A stretch of DNA of 64,000 nt from Dipetalonema caudispina (GCA_013365325.1 JABVXV010000106.1:124001-188000), one strand, 5' to 3'. Shown: positions 27,680 to 42,167, numbered from the stretch's first letter. The notes: generated from the sequence alone by a model not told the origin. A program made the numbers and translations.

Positions 27680-30510
27680 TCACTTTCCCGTCTGTCCCGC
27701 TGGCAACTTCTTCGTTATCTGATAATAAAATAATTTGGAATAATCATAGGCTGCTACAACAAAACCATTTCCACGATCACTGACAAATTGCGCACCAACC
27801 AGCGGCATATTTTCAATTCTTTTGTTATGTAGCCATTCAACCTTTAAATAGAGTGATGAAGCAAGCAAATAAATGCGTTATAGCATGGAAATTTAAAACA
27901 TCACAATTGGTTTCAGTGTGAGAGCAACGAACGCTACTGGGTCATACGCGAAGGAAAGAAAAGCATGAGAACGGAATGAAAAAACTTTGAAGCATGAAAT
28001 TTCCGGACTGAATTTTGTGAAAGAATAACAACGGACTAAAACCAATTTTTCAAAAATCAAATTAGAAACCAAATGTACTCAAAAATTGACCAAAAATTAC
28101 TATTATGAACTATTTCCTTGAAATTAGCTTCGGGTAAAAGTGAGTTTTGTAAGATATTGTAACAAACCCTATAAGCTTCAGGCTTACGAGTATGTAACTT
28201 CCATAGGCGTATCATTGTATCATCACTGACTGATATAACCTACAAATGTTTGAAGGCCATGTATATATACATCATAAATTTATCGGGACAATAAGGATTA
28301 TCGACAAACTGATGATATGTATAATTGTTCAGAACGTGGGTTTTAACAGAATTCATCATCATGTATAATCTTACCCAAAATTTCTATGCATTTTAAACTT
28401 ATTTTACTCAAAATGTTTCAGGCAGTTGTGGGAAAATAAGAACCGTACATAAGCACTTTCCGGAGCTACAGCAATTGCATTTATTTGACGGACATGTGCA
28501 TTCACTTCAGCCATTAACAGTCCAGTCAACGTCGAATAAAATAATAACTGACCCGCGAAGGTACCAATAATGACTTGCTTTCTCAGCACATTGATGCAGT
28601 TGATTTCATGTCTATTAGATTAAGCAAATTAAAAGCATGTCGTTATGATCAATTAGGTCAAAATTAAGGAAGGTAAAGCTGCGTGTAATAATATCTTCAT
28701 CAAAGTTTTGAAGTTAGATACGAGTATTTCAAAAAATGTAAACGATAAAATCACTTGCCCAGTGCTGAATTTTTTTCGAGCACTTTTGAAATTTTTAACC
28801 CAAACAGCGATATTACCCGAAACATCACAAGAGCATGTTAAATCGTCGGAACGACAGGTAGCTACATCAGCTATTGCAAAATCGTGCTCCTGAACATTTC
28901 TTCAGAAAAGCTGTTACTTTAAATTCTTTTAAAAAAAAGGCTACTAGAAAGATGAATAAAAATAAAAATAAATAAAACCTGAACACTTCTTTTGAAAGTT
29001 ACTGAATTTTCGCCTGAGCACCTAAATACCAGCAGTTCGCCTGAATACGAACCTGAAAGCAAAGCTTAAATATGATGAAAATTTGAAAATTAATTGAACT
29101 GATTTCAAATTAAATTCCCATTTTTCTTTACAATCGAAAAAAATATATTGAGCCTACCAACAACAATTAAATTCTGCACATAAGTTATTCCCCTTGTAAA
29201 ACGGTATGTTCGTTCACGTCTTCTTGATTCTGAAGTCTAAAATGATGTTCCTGTCAGATGAACAAGCTGAATTGTATAGAATTCAAAAAAATTTTTCAAC
29301 AGTGCTTGTATTTCACAAGATAATTAATAACTGATCGGAAATCTTGGTGAGAAATACTAACTAACTAGTTGAAACTACGGGAGAGATGAAAAGAACGCAC
29401 ATCATTCATTTCGTTCCACGTAAGTAATTTGCATGTTTTCACATCGTAAACCTACAAATAAATTGACGAAATTTAGAACATCATTACCAATTAAAAATAA
29501 AGACACGATCAAAGTTACAAGAAACTTCAGAAATAAAACTGGTAAAATTAATAAAATCACCATTACTCCCTTGGAAGTAGTAACAACCAAAAGAGGAAAT
29601 GTTCTGCAATCTGGCATGCAGTATTTCGCTTGTAATACGATAATAGGTGTGTTGGAATCATTAGCTTTGATTGGCAGATTATCACATGTAAAACTGCTCA
29701 GGCCTTGATTCCAGCTTAATGTCGCAATCTGGAATTGATTACTGACCCTAATAAAATATCACTGCTACATCCTTTATGACAGCAGAGAGAAAATTATTCC
29801 ACTGAAGATTTCAACTAAGCTTTCTGTACTTGTAAATTAAGATTCAATTCATTTTTAACTGGGATAACCAGGAAGTTTGATATATTTCATGCATATTTTC
29901 ACACCTGTAATGTTGATTGCATTAGAAAAATGTCCAGCGAGGATCTATAGTTTCTAAAAAATCATTTTTATGATCCATTCAAACACGAATTGCCATAAAA
30001 TTGCAAACAATTCATGTTTGCAGTTGTGTTTCGCGAAGATCAGAGATGTATCGTAAAAAATACATGAAAAATCAATTCAATCAAAGTCCATTAAATATTA
30101 CGAAGGAATTTTATGACAACCACTAACGGAATTTGACCGATGATTTTGCAGAACGAGGAAGATATTATAATAGCAGCGGAGCACTATGGGGAATAATTCA
30201 TACGAACAATTATCAATAAAATTAAGCATTAAATTATAGCTTTAAAAGGTTTAGTTCACAACTTCATAGACCAGTAAGGTGAGGACAAAGCAACTCCAAC
30301 TGATTTTAGCAGGGATTTATTTCTAGTTTCATCGAACCTAGTATATAATAGGTGGAGGTGGAAAGTCCAGAGAAAGTAACAAACCTGATCTTCATGTACC
30401 ACACAAGCAAGCGTCAAATCCTTGGCTTCATGAAAGAAAACTGATAGATTATTCGGCGAATGCGAAACACTTCCAGTCGATATTAAAATTTCTTGCCGCA
30501 ATTCGAACAT
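27680..30510 (-). CDS. WDR54: WD repeat-containing protein 54 (WDR54) orthologue, 9 exons
   Basis: Exons (minus): 30510-30385, 29728-29561, 29451-29401, 29236-29158, 29052-28979, 28889-28744, 28611-28449, 28239-28168 and 27841-27680. Lengths sum to 1041 nt with every phase matching: 346 aa plus TGA, against 334 aa in human WDR54. Collinear matches run the whole length: an N-terminal NNLSVFF block; LLVVTTSKGVMVYDVK (human LLVLTSHRGIQMYESN); VGSYSGELLVF (human VGTWSGRVLVFD); SCDVSGNIAVW; NAHVRQINAIAVAPESAY; SDDTMIRLWKLH; and VGAQFVSDRGNGFVVAAYD (human CGARFCDSSGNSFAVTGYD). The family forms a beta-propeller; vertebrate WDR54 is linked to vesicle/EGFR signalling and cell growth, and its biochemical role is poorly defined. 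No signal peptide or membrane segment. The start is the first Met of the conserved N-terminal exon, with GTAAG 8 nt upstream as a weak acceptor. Confidence 0.93.
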
Positions 30511-32190
30511 TTTGGATCTTACGCTACATTAACACCAAAAGTTTTATGTCTAAAGTAGATAAGAAATTCGCATACGAATATGAATAGGAGTCTAAAACTG
30601 TGTATACTTTTGCTTTTCATTTAGTTTGAGAAGAAAACTAATGCAAATTTAATTCAGGAGGAAATTTGTCCGAATGATTCCACTGCAATAGCACTATCTT
30701 GAAAAGTTTATAAGGCTTCGGGAGGATACTGAGATTGAAAAAGGTTACTATGACAACTTCAAATAGTATCAATAAAGAGAAGAAAATGGCAATAAATAGC
30801 AATCTAAGAAGCTAAGGCTATTTAAAAGGATTTGATTACAAGATGGCTGTTGTATAATCACAAATAACTTATGCTAACGAAGTTTTATTCTTCAATACAA
30901 TTACATTAAAATTCACGAATTGCTGAAAACCAGAAAAACACTTCTGATTTTTTACCTGACTTTCCATTAATTCATACTTCCAAATTACTAAAATTTGAGC
31001 GATAATAATCGCACCTTAAACATCTTTGATCTACCTACATTTCGCCCGAAGTCCAACTTATGATATGGCCACTGATAAATCTGACCGCAAGGAGACATAA
31101 GCAGGTAACTAGAACACGTAATTAAAGTAAAAAAGGATACTTGGAGGTAACATATTCAACGAAAGCAAAAAAGGCAAACCAACATGAGTTTTAGAGAGAA
31201 ATAATTTACAGGAATGGTAACAAAAGTGAAAATAATTTAAGAAAAAGCAAAACGTGAAATCGGATCTAAAATGAAAGAAATATAAATCAATCTTAACTGG
31301 ATGAAGACAGCATACTTGACAGTGAGCACAGAATTGAAATACTACTATGATCGAATACCGCGACGAAGTTCCCCGTGTTGATAAAATTTCAACAAACAAT
31401 CAAGAGAAAATGAGATTTTAAGAAACAATTCTACCTGCAAAATTTATACAATTTATCAAGTCTAGATCAACTAACAATATTGTAAGAAAGCCTCAAAGTT
31501 TGACTACTCTTGATATCCGCATGTTAAATTTAGCAGAGTTCATGCAGATTCCAATTTCAAGCACATAATGGGGAGTTGAACACTTGGAATGCAAGGGATA
31601 TAAAAGTCATATACAATAAGTCACACTTTGATTCAACCAAAAAATAGTCTCATCTGGCAAGCCTAACTAATGCAAGTTGCTAAGTTGTTAACTGACTAAT
31701 TTCAAAAAGATTAAGTGTATTCACAGGGGAAAAAAAATGGATATGACAATCCGAACACTCTACGTACAGTTGTGAGATTCGTAAGTTGAAGGACCCACTT
31801 ACATTTGAATGGCTATCAAAAACAGATCCAAAATATTTTATATCCATCATTAACAAACCAAATATTATATACAAAGATTACTGGAACACTTACAGTTGAT
31901 TTTTTGAATTTTCATCCCTGTGAATTTACATCATTCCACTCAGGCCTATTTTTCTTGGTATAATCAAAAGCGAACTTAGCATCTTGAACGAAGGCTACTT
32001 ATATACGATTTGAAATACAAAATACAGTGGAATGAGAAAATGCATATTCAATGGTCACCTAAAATCCTCCAACAATAATTTTTGATCCTTCAGTATCTTA
32101 TGATTAAAAATTCTAAAGTCCTAAAAAATTTCAACAAATATTTTTCAAAAGTTGAATCAGCCAAATCAAAATGAATTCATTCTACTCCTT
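30511..32190. other. Spacer between exchanger stop and WDR54 start
   Basis: 1.7 kb between two co-directional minus-strand genes. It is AT-rich with a 96-codon minus ORF at 31109-31399 that is hydrophobic by composition only. No exon, RNA gene or clear poly(A) signal is supported. The distance is long for a nematode operon, where about 100-400 nt is usual. Confidence 0.5.
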
Positions 32191-35100
32191 TCAGCTGAAT
32201 CTGTCTCGTTCACTGCTAGGTGACTCGGCATTTTCATCATCTTCATGTACTGGTGATAAAGTCGTTTTCTCGCTTGCTTCTTTCGCTAGAGAGGCTTTGA
32301 GACCTGCTGAAATCTTCCTCGGTTTTTCTTCTAGCTGTAATTTTTCTGAAAGTGATGCAGATTCACGAGAAGTTTATTGAATACTTGAAAGGAGATAAAA
32401 AGGTGTAGTATGTTTTCAGAGAGGGGGCTCATTCAATGAGCTCACTTGGAAATTTTGCAGAGATAATTTCAAAAAAAGAGGTAAATTTCCCCAAGTATAA
32501 GGTTTACCGATAGTTGTTTCGCCGGGTAATATCAGGTTAGAGAATGACGACTTCCTACCAATGCTCGTTTCAATCACTAAACTGAACAAACAAATTAAAA
32601 CTTCTTTCAGCAATTTTTCTGGCGTAAATACTGCATAAAATTTATTAAAAAAATTAACCAGGTGATGTAGATGGAAAATTTAAAACCATACTTTCCTGCA
32701 AATCTTGTTCGGAACTCTTTCGGTGCGAATAGCGCGGCGCATTGAGTGGTGAAGCAGGATCAGGTTCGCTACTAATTAAAAAACGAGGCTTTGCTGAAAA
32801 ATTCTTATCTATAGTCACGAAAATCATATAAGAGATGAATCCAAAAAGAATAGCCAGCTGCGGTATGCAACAGGATAACAAAGTGAGAAAAATGTCTAAG
32901 TGAATTTATGATTTCAGTTAAAGAATTATTTTAAGGATGCATTGGAGTTTAAACAATCAGATGATTCCCTTGAAATACGGAAATATAGCAAAACCATACA
33001 AAAATCAATGTTGAAAGTAAGTGCATCATTATCAGAATTTTTGTGCAACGCGATGGTAGTTTTTCTCGAACATCTATCTGTCTGGTCGGAATTAGAAACA
33101 TCGTATGCTGTTTGTCGCCTTATGCGAGCATTTTTGCAATATGGATAAGTCATATGATATGCCTCACTATCAAGTGCGTCAAATGAATTGACCTGTAAAT
33201 TAAACCCATATACTTCAAGTTAGCAGATTACAGATATCATTTGCATATCACTATCATCAAAGCACAAAACTGCTGTAATACATACAAAACTACAGTAATA
33301 AGCCAAAACTATCAATTTAATTTCACGGAATAAACACACTTTGTAGTAGTATTGTTATTGCTGTAAACAAGCTTAACGACTCTGTTGAATTACAGCTTTA
33401 TACTACTTTTAATGGAATACATAAGGTGAACAAATTGGTCACATTATGGTATCTTCGTCTATCAGTAGCGATATTTATTTTCTGTATAAAAAATGAAAAG
33501 AAAAAAAAGGAAACAAACAAACTCTGTGAAAATCCTGCCGTTTCGAAAATGCACGTGGTGTATTATCAACATCTAGCAAATGTCGGCTATATACACCAGT
33601 TGATACAGGCTAAAAAAAAAACAAACACATCCTCAAACAATGCCGCATATATTTGTAAAATATGTTCTATAAACCTGAATTGACTAGTACTAGTGACTTT
33701 TTCGATCGATTTCCAAAAATAACCGACTTCAGAGAATAAATAATAAAACAAACACAAACAATTAATAAGTGACTGGAAAACTAGTACCGAATTGAGCTCA
33801 CTGAATTTATCTCTTAAGAATACACTGATTGATTCATTGCGAGGAATTTTCACTCGCATTTCAGCCGGTACAGATAAACCGTTGGCTTCCAGATTCTTTC
33901 TTGTGTATTTCCTGGAAAATTAACTGTTCTATGTATCTGTTTGGTTCAATTCATATTAAGAAGTCAAAACATCAACTAATCAACAGAATTCATCAGCTAA
34001 CCTTGCTGTTTGGCAGTATTTCTTTTAAAAGCACGAAAAAAGTGAAATGCTAGTATACAAAAATAAGCACACTTACTGATCGCCCACGACCAGCTGCGCG
34101 GCTTCAGCCGTCGCTTGTTCTAGATTCACTTTGCTTTGCGCGGTTGGCAAACCGGCAAAACTACCATGTACTTTTAGATGCTGAACTGCTTCCTTTACCT
34201 AAAAACGAATTAGAATGATAAGCATAAAAACCAAATAAATCTAAAATCACACCTTACCTGAATGTGTTCATGATAATCAATTAGACGATCGGCTCCAGAT
34301 TTTGCATTACTCATTAAGTAGGGTTTCACGTAATTCTCCGTAAACTTATTGAATGCTTGACGATACTGAAAAATTTTCTTATACAGGTTGAGAAAACCTT
34401 GTTGAAAATGAAGCAATTTTAAAACAGAAGAAATCGAAAAAGAAGCCTACCCAGTACTGTCCACGATAACCAGTTATTCCTTCTACACCAATCATCATAT
34501 TGTTGATCACCTTGATAGAACATGCAAATTAAAATGTTGATATTTTACGATTCAAAAAAATAAAGAAAAACGAGGAAAGTTATCAGATCCAAAAAAAATT
34601 TGAAAAGTTTTTTTTATAAAACATACATTTTCGCTGACCATTTCAAAAACAGTTTTCTTGTGCACTTCGTTTTGTTTAACTTCTAATAATTTCACTAGTT
34701 GTTTGATAGTTCCACCCTGTCAATGAAATAGTTTGAAGTGGCAGAACTAGACGTAATTAAAGGATGAGTTTTTGAACATGATATTTTTATTATACGTCAT
34801 ACATTGTTAACGTGGGAAAATTCCGTCAATTTTATGTAGAAATGAATCAAAATCTAAAATATTTCGAAAATGCGACTTATCATACCTGCGCAAAAACGGT
34901 GAATAATATGACAACAACAGTACAAGATGCGAACATGTTTTTAGCCTTCATGGCCTAAAAATTTCAAAACAATCTTGATTCAACCAACAGTAAAATTCTT
35001 AAGTCCAAAATTGGTAAAATATAACAGGGTTCTACACAATTATATCCAGTATAACAACCAGAAAAAAATCAAAGATGAATACAGTAAAAGACGAAAGAAC

Positions 35101-38100
35101 ATGCTTTTGAAAATTACTTCTTGAATGGATGTATTTGCTACCCACTTGGTGCTTATTGAAGATATGAGGAAGTAAAGCATAGTATACTATGTAACCAGAG
35201 AAGGAAAACTACGACAGAAATAATATGAATCAAAACAAACAAGCTGGATTGAAAGTAAACTAACTGAAGAGTCAAGCGACATAACAAGGCCATAACAGAC
35301 GGCACCTCGAATACCACCATAACTCATGATAAATTGGTCAACAAGGTCAATCTTCTGCACTCGATGTATGTTCAAAACATAAGTGAGAAAGAAAACTCCT
35401 GAAGAAAAATGAACAGCAAGATCACATCACAAAAAAAAAAAAAAAAAAGGTACAAAACTTGACATATTCCATCTAACTAAGAAAAACTTGTGTGCCAACT
35501 GAGTGAGTCGCTAGCTTCATTAGTTTACTGGTGAATATTTAATTCTTTTAGAATTCTTTTTAAAACAAAGGAAAAAGGAAATGACATACCAATAAACCGT
35601 TGAACAAGACAACTAATTAAAGTGCCAACAATGAACACAGCATCCCAATCGTGATTCTTTGAAACAGCTGATATGCCAAGATAAACGAAAATCAAGGCTT
35701 CACAACTAAAAACCTTAAGATTTATATCTACCTGTTTAACGATGATCAGAAGTAAATTTATGTCAGAATTTTACATCTATGAAAATTAAACCTTGATGAG
35801 AGTGTTTTCATAAAGTATTGTACAGTAACAAGCGATTTCCGCGATAAATTGCCCACAACAAATTGCTTCATAGCTAATCCGCATATAACGATTCTGTAAA
35901 TCAGGAACTACAATACTGATTCAAAATGATAGCTAGTTTTTTTTTTTTTCACGCAAAATAAATACTGAGCTATAAACAAACGCTAAAATGCCGGACATAG
36001 CAACCATTTCTGCTGTTAAGTATGCAAGGTACGGAAAAAGCAAGCATATTAGCGGCTGGACGACATTCAGATGCTGAGAGTGCCTGAAAGTAAGTTTCTT
36101 CTACAAATTTACACCCGACATACAAACTATAGGTAATAAATCACTAGCATTTATTTAAACTAGAAGCCACAAGAGACTTGTCGATGAAATAACAAAAGTA
36201 AAAAATTTGCAAATGACGATTTTACGTATATTTGAAAATACACTCCCAAACAGTAAAGATAAATTACTTGGTTGTGAAGCCAGTAAAGATAGCCCAAATC
36301 AGCCCGATTAGCAAACCACCAAACGAAACAACAAAAAATGAAGAAGCAGCTGTAGCATAATCCGCACCCGTAAGACTACGTGCATCCACCATAGCATTGA
36401 AAGTTTGATAGAGCACCTTAAAATTTAGTTGAAGATGGTAATCCGCTCAGCCAATTATTCGTGAATGCGTATAACAAAATGCTACAGTCTTTCTATTAGC
36501 GTCCAAAAGTTCTGGGAGCAACTGTTTTTGCTCAACATTTAAAATCTTACAATGGTTACAGCGTCGTTTAACAATGATTCACCAAACACACAGATATAAA
36601 GCAGTTGATTAACATGAATTTCTTCAAATACACATAGAACTGCTACTGGATCCACAGCGGATATTAATGTTGAAAATAAAAACAGTTCGATCAGTGAAGT
36701 ATGCACTTTGAAGTAATCATGTAAAAAGTATAATGTCATTCCTGAAAAGAAGTGTGGATGTAATACCTATGCATGGGGACGAAAAAACATAAAGACAAGG
36801 AAATAAGGGAATTTCGATATGTTGATATAATGAAGCTATTTGCAAATCAGAAATTACCGATAGAGAAGACATTCCACAATGTTCCAAGAACTGCGTAAGT
36901 CATTATAGTTCCAAAATTCCTATAATTGAAAATTAATAAAACTGTAAAACTGTAAACGATTCAGAAATTACTGAAGGAAGTGAAAGACCTGAATGATCAC
37001 CTGAAAAAGTCTTTATTAGGCATAAAATAACCAGCATCAAGCGCAATAGGAGGCAAGAGATATAAGAAGAACCAGTCTGGTTTGAGATACATCTGCTGAA
37101 AGATGGTTAAAAGCACGGAAATTTATGATTTTCTTACTGCTTCAATTATACACTTGATCCGTAATGTTATTTGCAGAATAAACGAATAAAGATGAAAGGT
37201 AAGAAGCAAAAGGTTATATATGTCATGCATAATTTCTGCTGAACAGAAATGCAAGAACACGGAATCAAAAACATTTCTTAGTTAAGCAGAAAACGCTTAC
37301 CTCGTCTGGATAAACAAGATGAAAGACATAACCAAAAAATAAACCAAGAACAATCAATAATGCTGAATCGGGCAATAAACTATGGACACTTCGAAAGCGA
37401 TGGAAAACTGCAACTTGCAACGTGTAATTACAATCTCTGCATATGCGATGTCTCCTTTAAATCCTAATAAGACTTAATTAATTCTATCAAGGATCATCAA
37501 AATCTGTTGGGAAATAAAAACACTAACTAATTTTCATGATGGTGACCGTAAAAAACCAAAAAGCAATGGCAAGCGGTGCGCTAACATGTTCCCATTGGAG
37601 CTTAAATAATGATATCCCGTGATGTTTGTAGGTACCATCACCGCGATCTGTACTTGCTGATACCACTTCTTCATCATCTTTTTCTTTGTTCTACAATTAC
37701 TAATTTTCTTCGTTTAATCCTGCTTATTAAATGATTCTCTTTTTTTTTTATACCAAATGTTTCCTATCAATAGGAACAATTTCATATCAAAATTTTGTAT
37801 AAATATTTTCTACATAATTGAAAAGTTGACAGAAGTAATGTTGAAAGAAATATAAATAGTTAAGAAGAAAAAACTCCTTTCGTCAACCAGCATAACTCAT
37901 CTAATAACGATAACGGCCGAAACTATCATGCGATCATTCTATTTCAGTTGTGATTCTCCTAGTTACATTTCCTACAAATAGAAATGAAATATATGTAACA
38001 TAGATAACTACAGGAAATATCACTTGTTGTTTGCAAGTGCATTTGAATTCAGAACAGTCAGGAAGCAAAAATGTTCAGCAACAATGTGCTCTTAGTCACA

Positions 38101-38905
38101 TTATCGCTATGGGCTCTATTCTTGACATGTTCCCAATCCCTGGCAGCAGTGATCCTTACAATTTATATCGATTTCATTTTATTCTTCAGTCGTGATATCA
38201 TTTCTTCCCTATTAATCACTACTGCAAATACAAAAAGCTTGGCCAACCATAATCTCTCTGAATTGCTAGCATGAATTCCATACATTTTATCACCTTAATA
38301 GCGGCACTTCTACCAAGTATTTTCTGTTTGTTGGTAGTAAATATAAAAATCAAACTTCCCGATTTCTTAAAATGAGCATCATACCGTAATATGTGGCATA
38401 GCTCTTTCACGTGTGTCATTTGTCATGTCACAGACGGATTTCCTCTAATACAAACCAAACAGCTAATTTTGGAGTTACCTAAGAAGCGCCATAATTTTCA
38501 ATTACACTTTAGAAGTAATATTTCTATCACAATTATTAGGAGACCGTGAAACAAATCCTCGTTCAAAGACAAACTGAAGTGAAGATTTTAATACATAAAA
38601 ATTTGCATACGTCAGTTACACAATTGCTTTCTGTTATTCTCATGGATCAATGAATCAGGTCAGCTTTCGCAATAGAAAGTTGGTTTCAATCTGATAACTA
38701 CTGAAATTGCAATCGAGAGAGAATTTTGGGTAAGTAAATGAGTAATAAGAAACAAGCCAGTGAACAGAAAAGCAACTTAGCGTAACTTAGGATCGAATCC
38801 TTCGGCTGGTGCACTTTTTATAACGACTATTTTAGAACATGTAAAAAGTGCTGCCAACAGCACGACAGCATTTGTCAGTTGTAGAGATCGCGATGACAAA
38901 GTCAT
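32191..38905 (-). CDS. nhx: Plasma-membrane-type Na+/H+ exchanger (SLC9/NHX family), 22 exons
   Basis: It exchanges Na+ for H+ across a membrane. Exons (minus) start at 38905, 38442, 37690, 37407, 37095, 36919, 36741, 36416, 36083, 35915, 35731, 35398, 34954, 34716, 34510, 34365, 34198, 33911, 33192, 32793, 32576 and 32345. The summed length is 2571 nt (856 aa plus stop) and every junction is in phase. N-terminus: a hydrophobic signal-like segment ([18 protein letters not shown]), then a hydrophilic stretch. Membrane domain: [27 protein letters not shown], the hallmark [20 protein letters not shown] and [10 protein letters not shown] (acidic residues essential in NHE1), [27 protein letters not shown] and [15 protein letters not shown]. 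Cytoplasmic tail: [13 protein letters not shown] and [14 protein letters not shown] align with the NHE1 region after the membrane domain; the last ~250 residues are Ser/charge-rich. The family resembles NHE1-5 and C. elegans nhx-2-like proteins; I cannot choose the exact paralogue. Confidence 0.93.
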
Positions 38906-38913
38906 TTGTGTAA

Positions 38914-38926
38914 TCCTGAAACTAAC
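38914..38926 (-). promoter_or_regulatory. Probable spliced-leader acceptor of the exchanger
   Basis: On the minus strand AGTTTCAG ends at 38916, 10 nt before the exchanger ATG at 38905, with no coding exon upstream. The spacing is almost the same as at the ATM start, which supports trans-splicing as the common cause. Confidence 0.45.
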
Positions 38927-40518
38927 TGGACAATTTATCTCAATCCTTAAACCGGAAATAGAAAATATGAGCCGTAAGCAAACAGCGCTTTTCGCAAATG
39001 AAAATAAAAATGTAATATCTCATAAACCTATTAACTATTTCCGATGTTGGTGGGCTAACTGCGATGACGTTTGTTCAAACTGGTACAGTAGCACATGAGC
39101 TATTAAAAATCGTGGCTATTACTAACCATTATGACCGATCAAATTGAAAACTGCTTGCCCTTTGACTCTGTTTAATCTCTTATCTGAATTTTGATAGCTA
39201 TGATGACCGAGGGGTGGGCAGGGAAAGCAGCGCGTGTTGATCGACAGTGGGTTGGCTTGCTCATATACGAATAACAGTCTAACAATCTGAAACAGATTTT
39301 GAAAGCGACCAGAACCAAGAGCTGTGTACAGTTCTCAATTCGGCATTCCGAGTGATTCATCTCATATGATGACCTATATAGCTGATAATATCAAGTATTC
39401 TTGCTTCTGTGGAGGTCAGATCCTCAAGATGTCATTGAAAGTAGATGAATGAGTTCGGTAATGTCCGCAGCTCTTTGTCGATAATGCCAACATTACTAAC
39501 CGGGACAGTAATTACTGCATTCCTTACTTTTTTTGAAAGTTTTGTTACAATCAAAACGACTTGCTTTCAGGAATTTCTGGATGGAAACACTTTAACCGCA
39601 ATTAGGCATCATTTTTCATTTATATTAGAGGGTGTTAAAGATGTCATATTGACACAAATACGTCAAACATTGCTGTGAAATGATTAGGGAAACTAATTTT
39701 AGGATTTTTAAATTGAAAAGTGGATTTTGCAAGAGGTCAAAGATGCATTTTCACTGCTGACAGTCATCGGAATATTTGAAATGTTTGAAGGAATTGTTGA
39801 AAGTCATATCGATATAAATAACTATTGAAGTATTTTTAAAACAAATTGATGTCTATTATTCTAAAATTTTAATGATAAAAGCAATAATCACAGTGGAATT
39901 CGTTCATAGAGTACATTCATCACCAGAAGAATTCTGGACGGCCAAAGCGAACCAGTTCTCAAACAATATAATATTAGTGAAACATACATTTTTCCCGACA
40001 AATTTTGTGCTCGGTATGCATGATTTAAATGTGCTGAGAAATACTCCCTCCCTCCCTCTCTTGATATTATTTCGCCTCCCTTCTGGCTTCCTTTATATTA
40101 AGTTATTTTAACTCTATTATTAATTGCCTTCAGATAAGAAAAAGAGATCAGATTTATTAAAGAAAAAAGCGGGAGATTGAATATTGACCACATCAGATGA
40201 GGGATTTCGTAAATTGTTCACTCAACTTCGTTTCTGCTTGCAAAGCGTAATTCTCAGATATATTTCTTGGTGTGGTCCTTAATAGATTTATGAAAAGACT
40301 GCATTTTTTTTTTTTTTTTTTTTTTTCATTCAGATTCGAATTTGACGAGAATTCCCGGGCATTCAGGTGTGAACGTTTTAGGAAAAAACTTAAACAGAAT
40401 TAATGGTATCCAAACAATGACAACCAAAAGTCGCCGCAAATGGAAGATGATTCTCACGCGTTTGTGCTACTGCACATTATTCAGAACTAAACCTGTGTTC
40501 TAAATGAAACTTTCTCAG

Positions 40519-40519
<1 letters not shown>

Positions 40520-40554
<35 letters not shown>

Positions 40555-40555
40555 A
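40520..40555. repeat. (AT)n microsatellite
   Basis: Alternating AT with two interspersed AC steps over about 36 nt. A simple sequence repeat with no sign of other function. Confidence 0.85.
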
Positions 40556-42167
40556 ACATACATCCTATCCAAAGTTGCCTTAAGTTGATAACATGATTGA
40601 TAACTAACTTCGTAGCAAATTCGCAACTTTATTCAGTGGAACTAAGATAGAGAACTTTACACTTCAGTAGCCCCTAGTACCGAAGGAGCAGAAACGACGT
40701 CTCATGACTCCGGATTTCTGAAAAGGTAATCCACGTCTAGTTATCTATATCCTATTGTGTATGCAGTCACCTTTTGTATTTTGTTTACAGTTCATCGCAC
40801 ATTATTTTCCGACCGTAATCATGCGATTTTTTTCCTTTATCAAGAATTGCTGATACAATGGCAAATCGACAACACCACTGCCCATATGAGAAAAGGAAAT
40901 GAGTACTCCGAAATAACCTAATTTCTTAACCTCTGAAGCATGTAGCTTGTTCTGGAAGCACGTAAGAAAACTAAGGGTCCATAAATGACATTAGACATTC
41001 GAGAAGTTGCGCAAATTTCCTAGTTTCTTTGTTTAACGCAATGCTCAACAGATTATTTCTTCACGACTGTCTAGTGTTTGGTTACCCGGAATTAGCTATC
41101 CCCAGGAGTCCGAAGTACCGCAAACTGGTTAGCTCACTAGTGGCTTAGAAAATGGGACATCTACGAATCACTTCTTTTTACTGAATACATGTACACTTTT
41201 AATGACTGCTTACTAGACAATTACATCATTTACCCATGTGAACTATGATTCTCGAATTTCATATCTCGTTGGCATATAATGCTTACTCCATATCCTAGTA
41301 AATTCGGTGAGCTCAGGTTTTGTGGGATAGCATATATAGGACATTAATGGTTTTTGGGAGGTTTTGGTAAGTTAGCTGTCTTCTTTGCTTTAATGGTCAT
41401 TGTTTGGAACGAAATGGTTAAGTGGAAGCTCGAGGAGAGTCTGGTCTTTGCTGAGGTAAACTGCTTACTAATCAAGAGTGAATCTAGCCAGTGGAAAAAA
41501 GTTGTAATAATGATCATATACAGGTCAAGATCGGAGGGAAGAGGTGCATGTGTGATCTTCACGTTGTGATGTACAAAAGTTTTGATTGATATCTGGAGCT
41601 AAAAGCAAAAGTAAAGAATTTTGCTTGCATTGGAGACGTCAGAAAAACATACACATAATTGTTATTCGTAGTGATCGAGGGCCTTCAACACGGAAATTAT
41701 TTTTTCGCAAAAATTTATATAAAAATCAACAAATGAATGTTGTAGCTTTTCGGGACATCCTATGCCTTCTTATTTCCATCAATAGGCACCTCTAACTTAG
41801 GCGACAGGAAGGAAAGGGGTGCCGATAAGTCGATGCCAGTATGTCGTCTTCGTTGATCTCCTCGTTTAAGAACTATTTTTTTACGAATTACTGACTGGCA
41901 CTGCATGGAACACTTCCTTATTCAAAACAAGAAAACTAATAAACTGCGATTTAAACATATAAAAGTTCGAAGAATATCGTAAAAAATCTGTTTCGGTATA
42001 GCGAACAAACAAGCCAACGAGATCGTAAATTGAAGCATAAAGATGAGAAATTGAATTTCTGAACACACGGTGCGCACTGTATCTAACCAAAAAAATTATC
42101 ACGTTAATTGTCGCTGAACTATCGATGTTCGTTGACGAGCATTTCATTTTATATAATTAATTCAACT

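Noticed and set aside
31109..31399. 96-codon Phe/Cys/His-rich minus ORF between exchanger and WDR54
   Set aside because: Residue bias reflects reading A/T-rich spacer; no motif and no conserved neighbour exon.
27680..38905. Nematode operon of exchanger, WDR54 and the orphan gene
   Set aside because: Same strand but 1.7 and 3.5 kb apart, well beyond usual operon spacing, and the exchanger and orphan have their own upstream acceptors.
41354..41569. Paired 70-codon ORFs on both strands
   Set aside because: Both strands open over the same interval, so openness is compositional; no motif on either.
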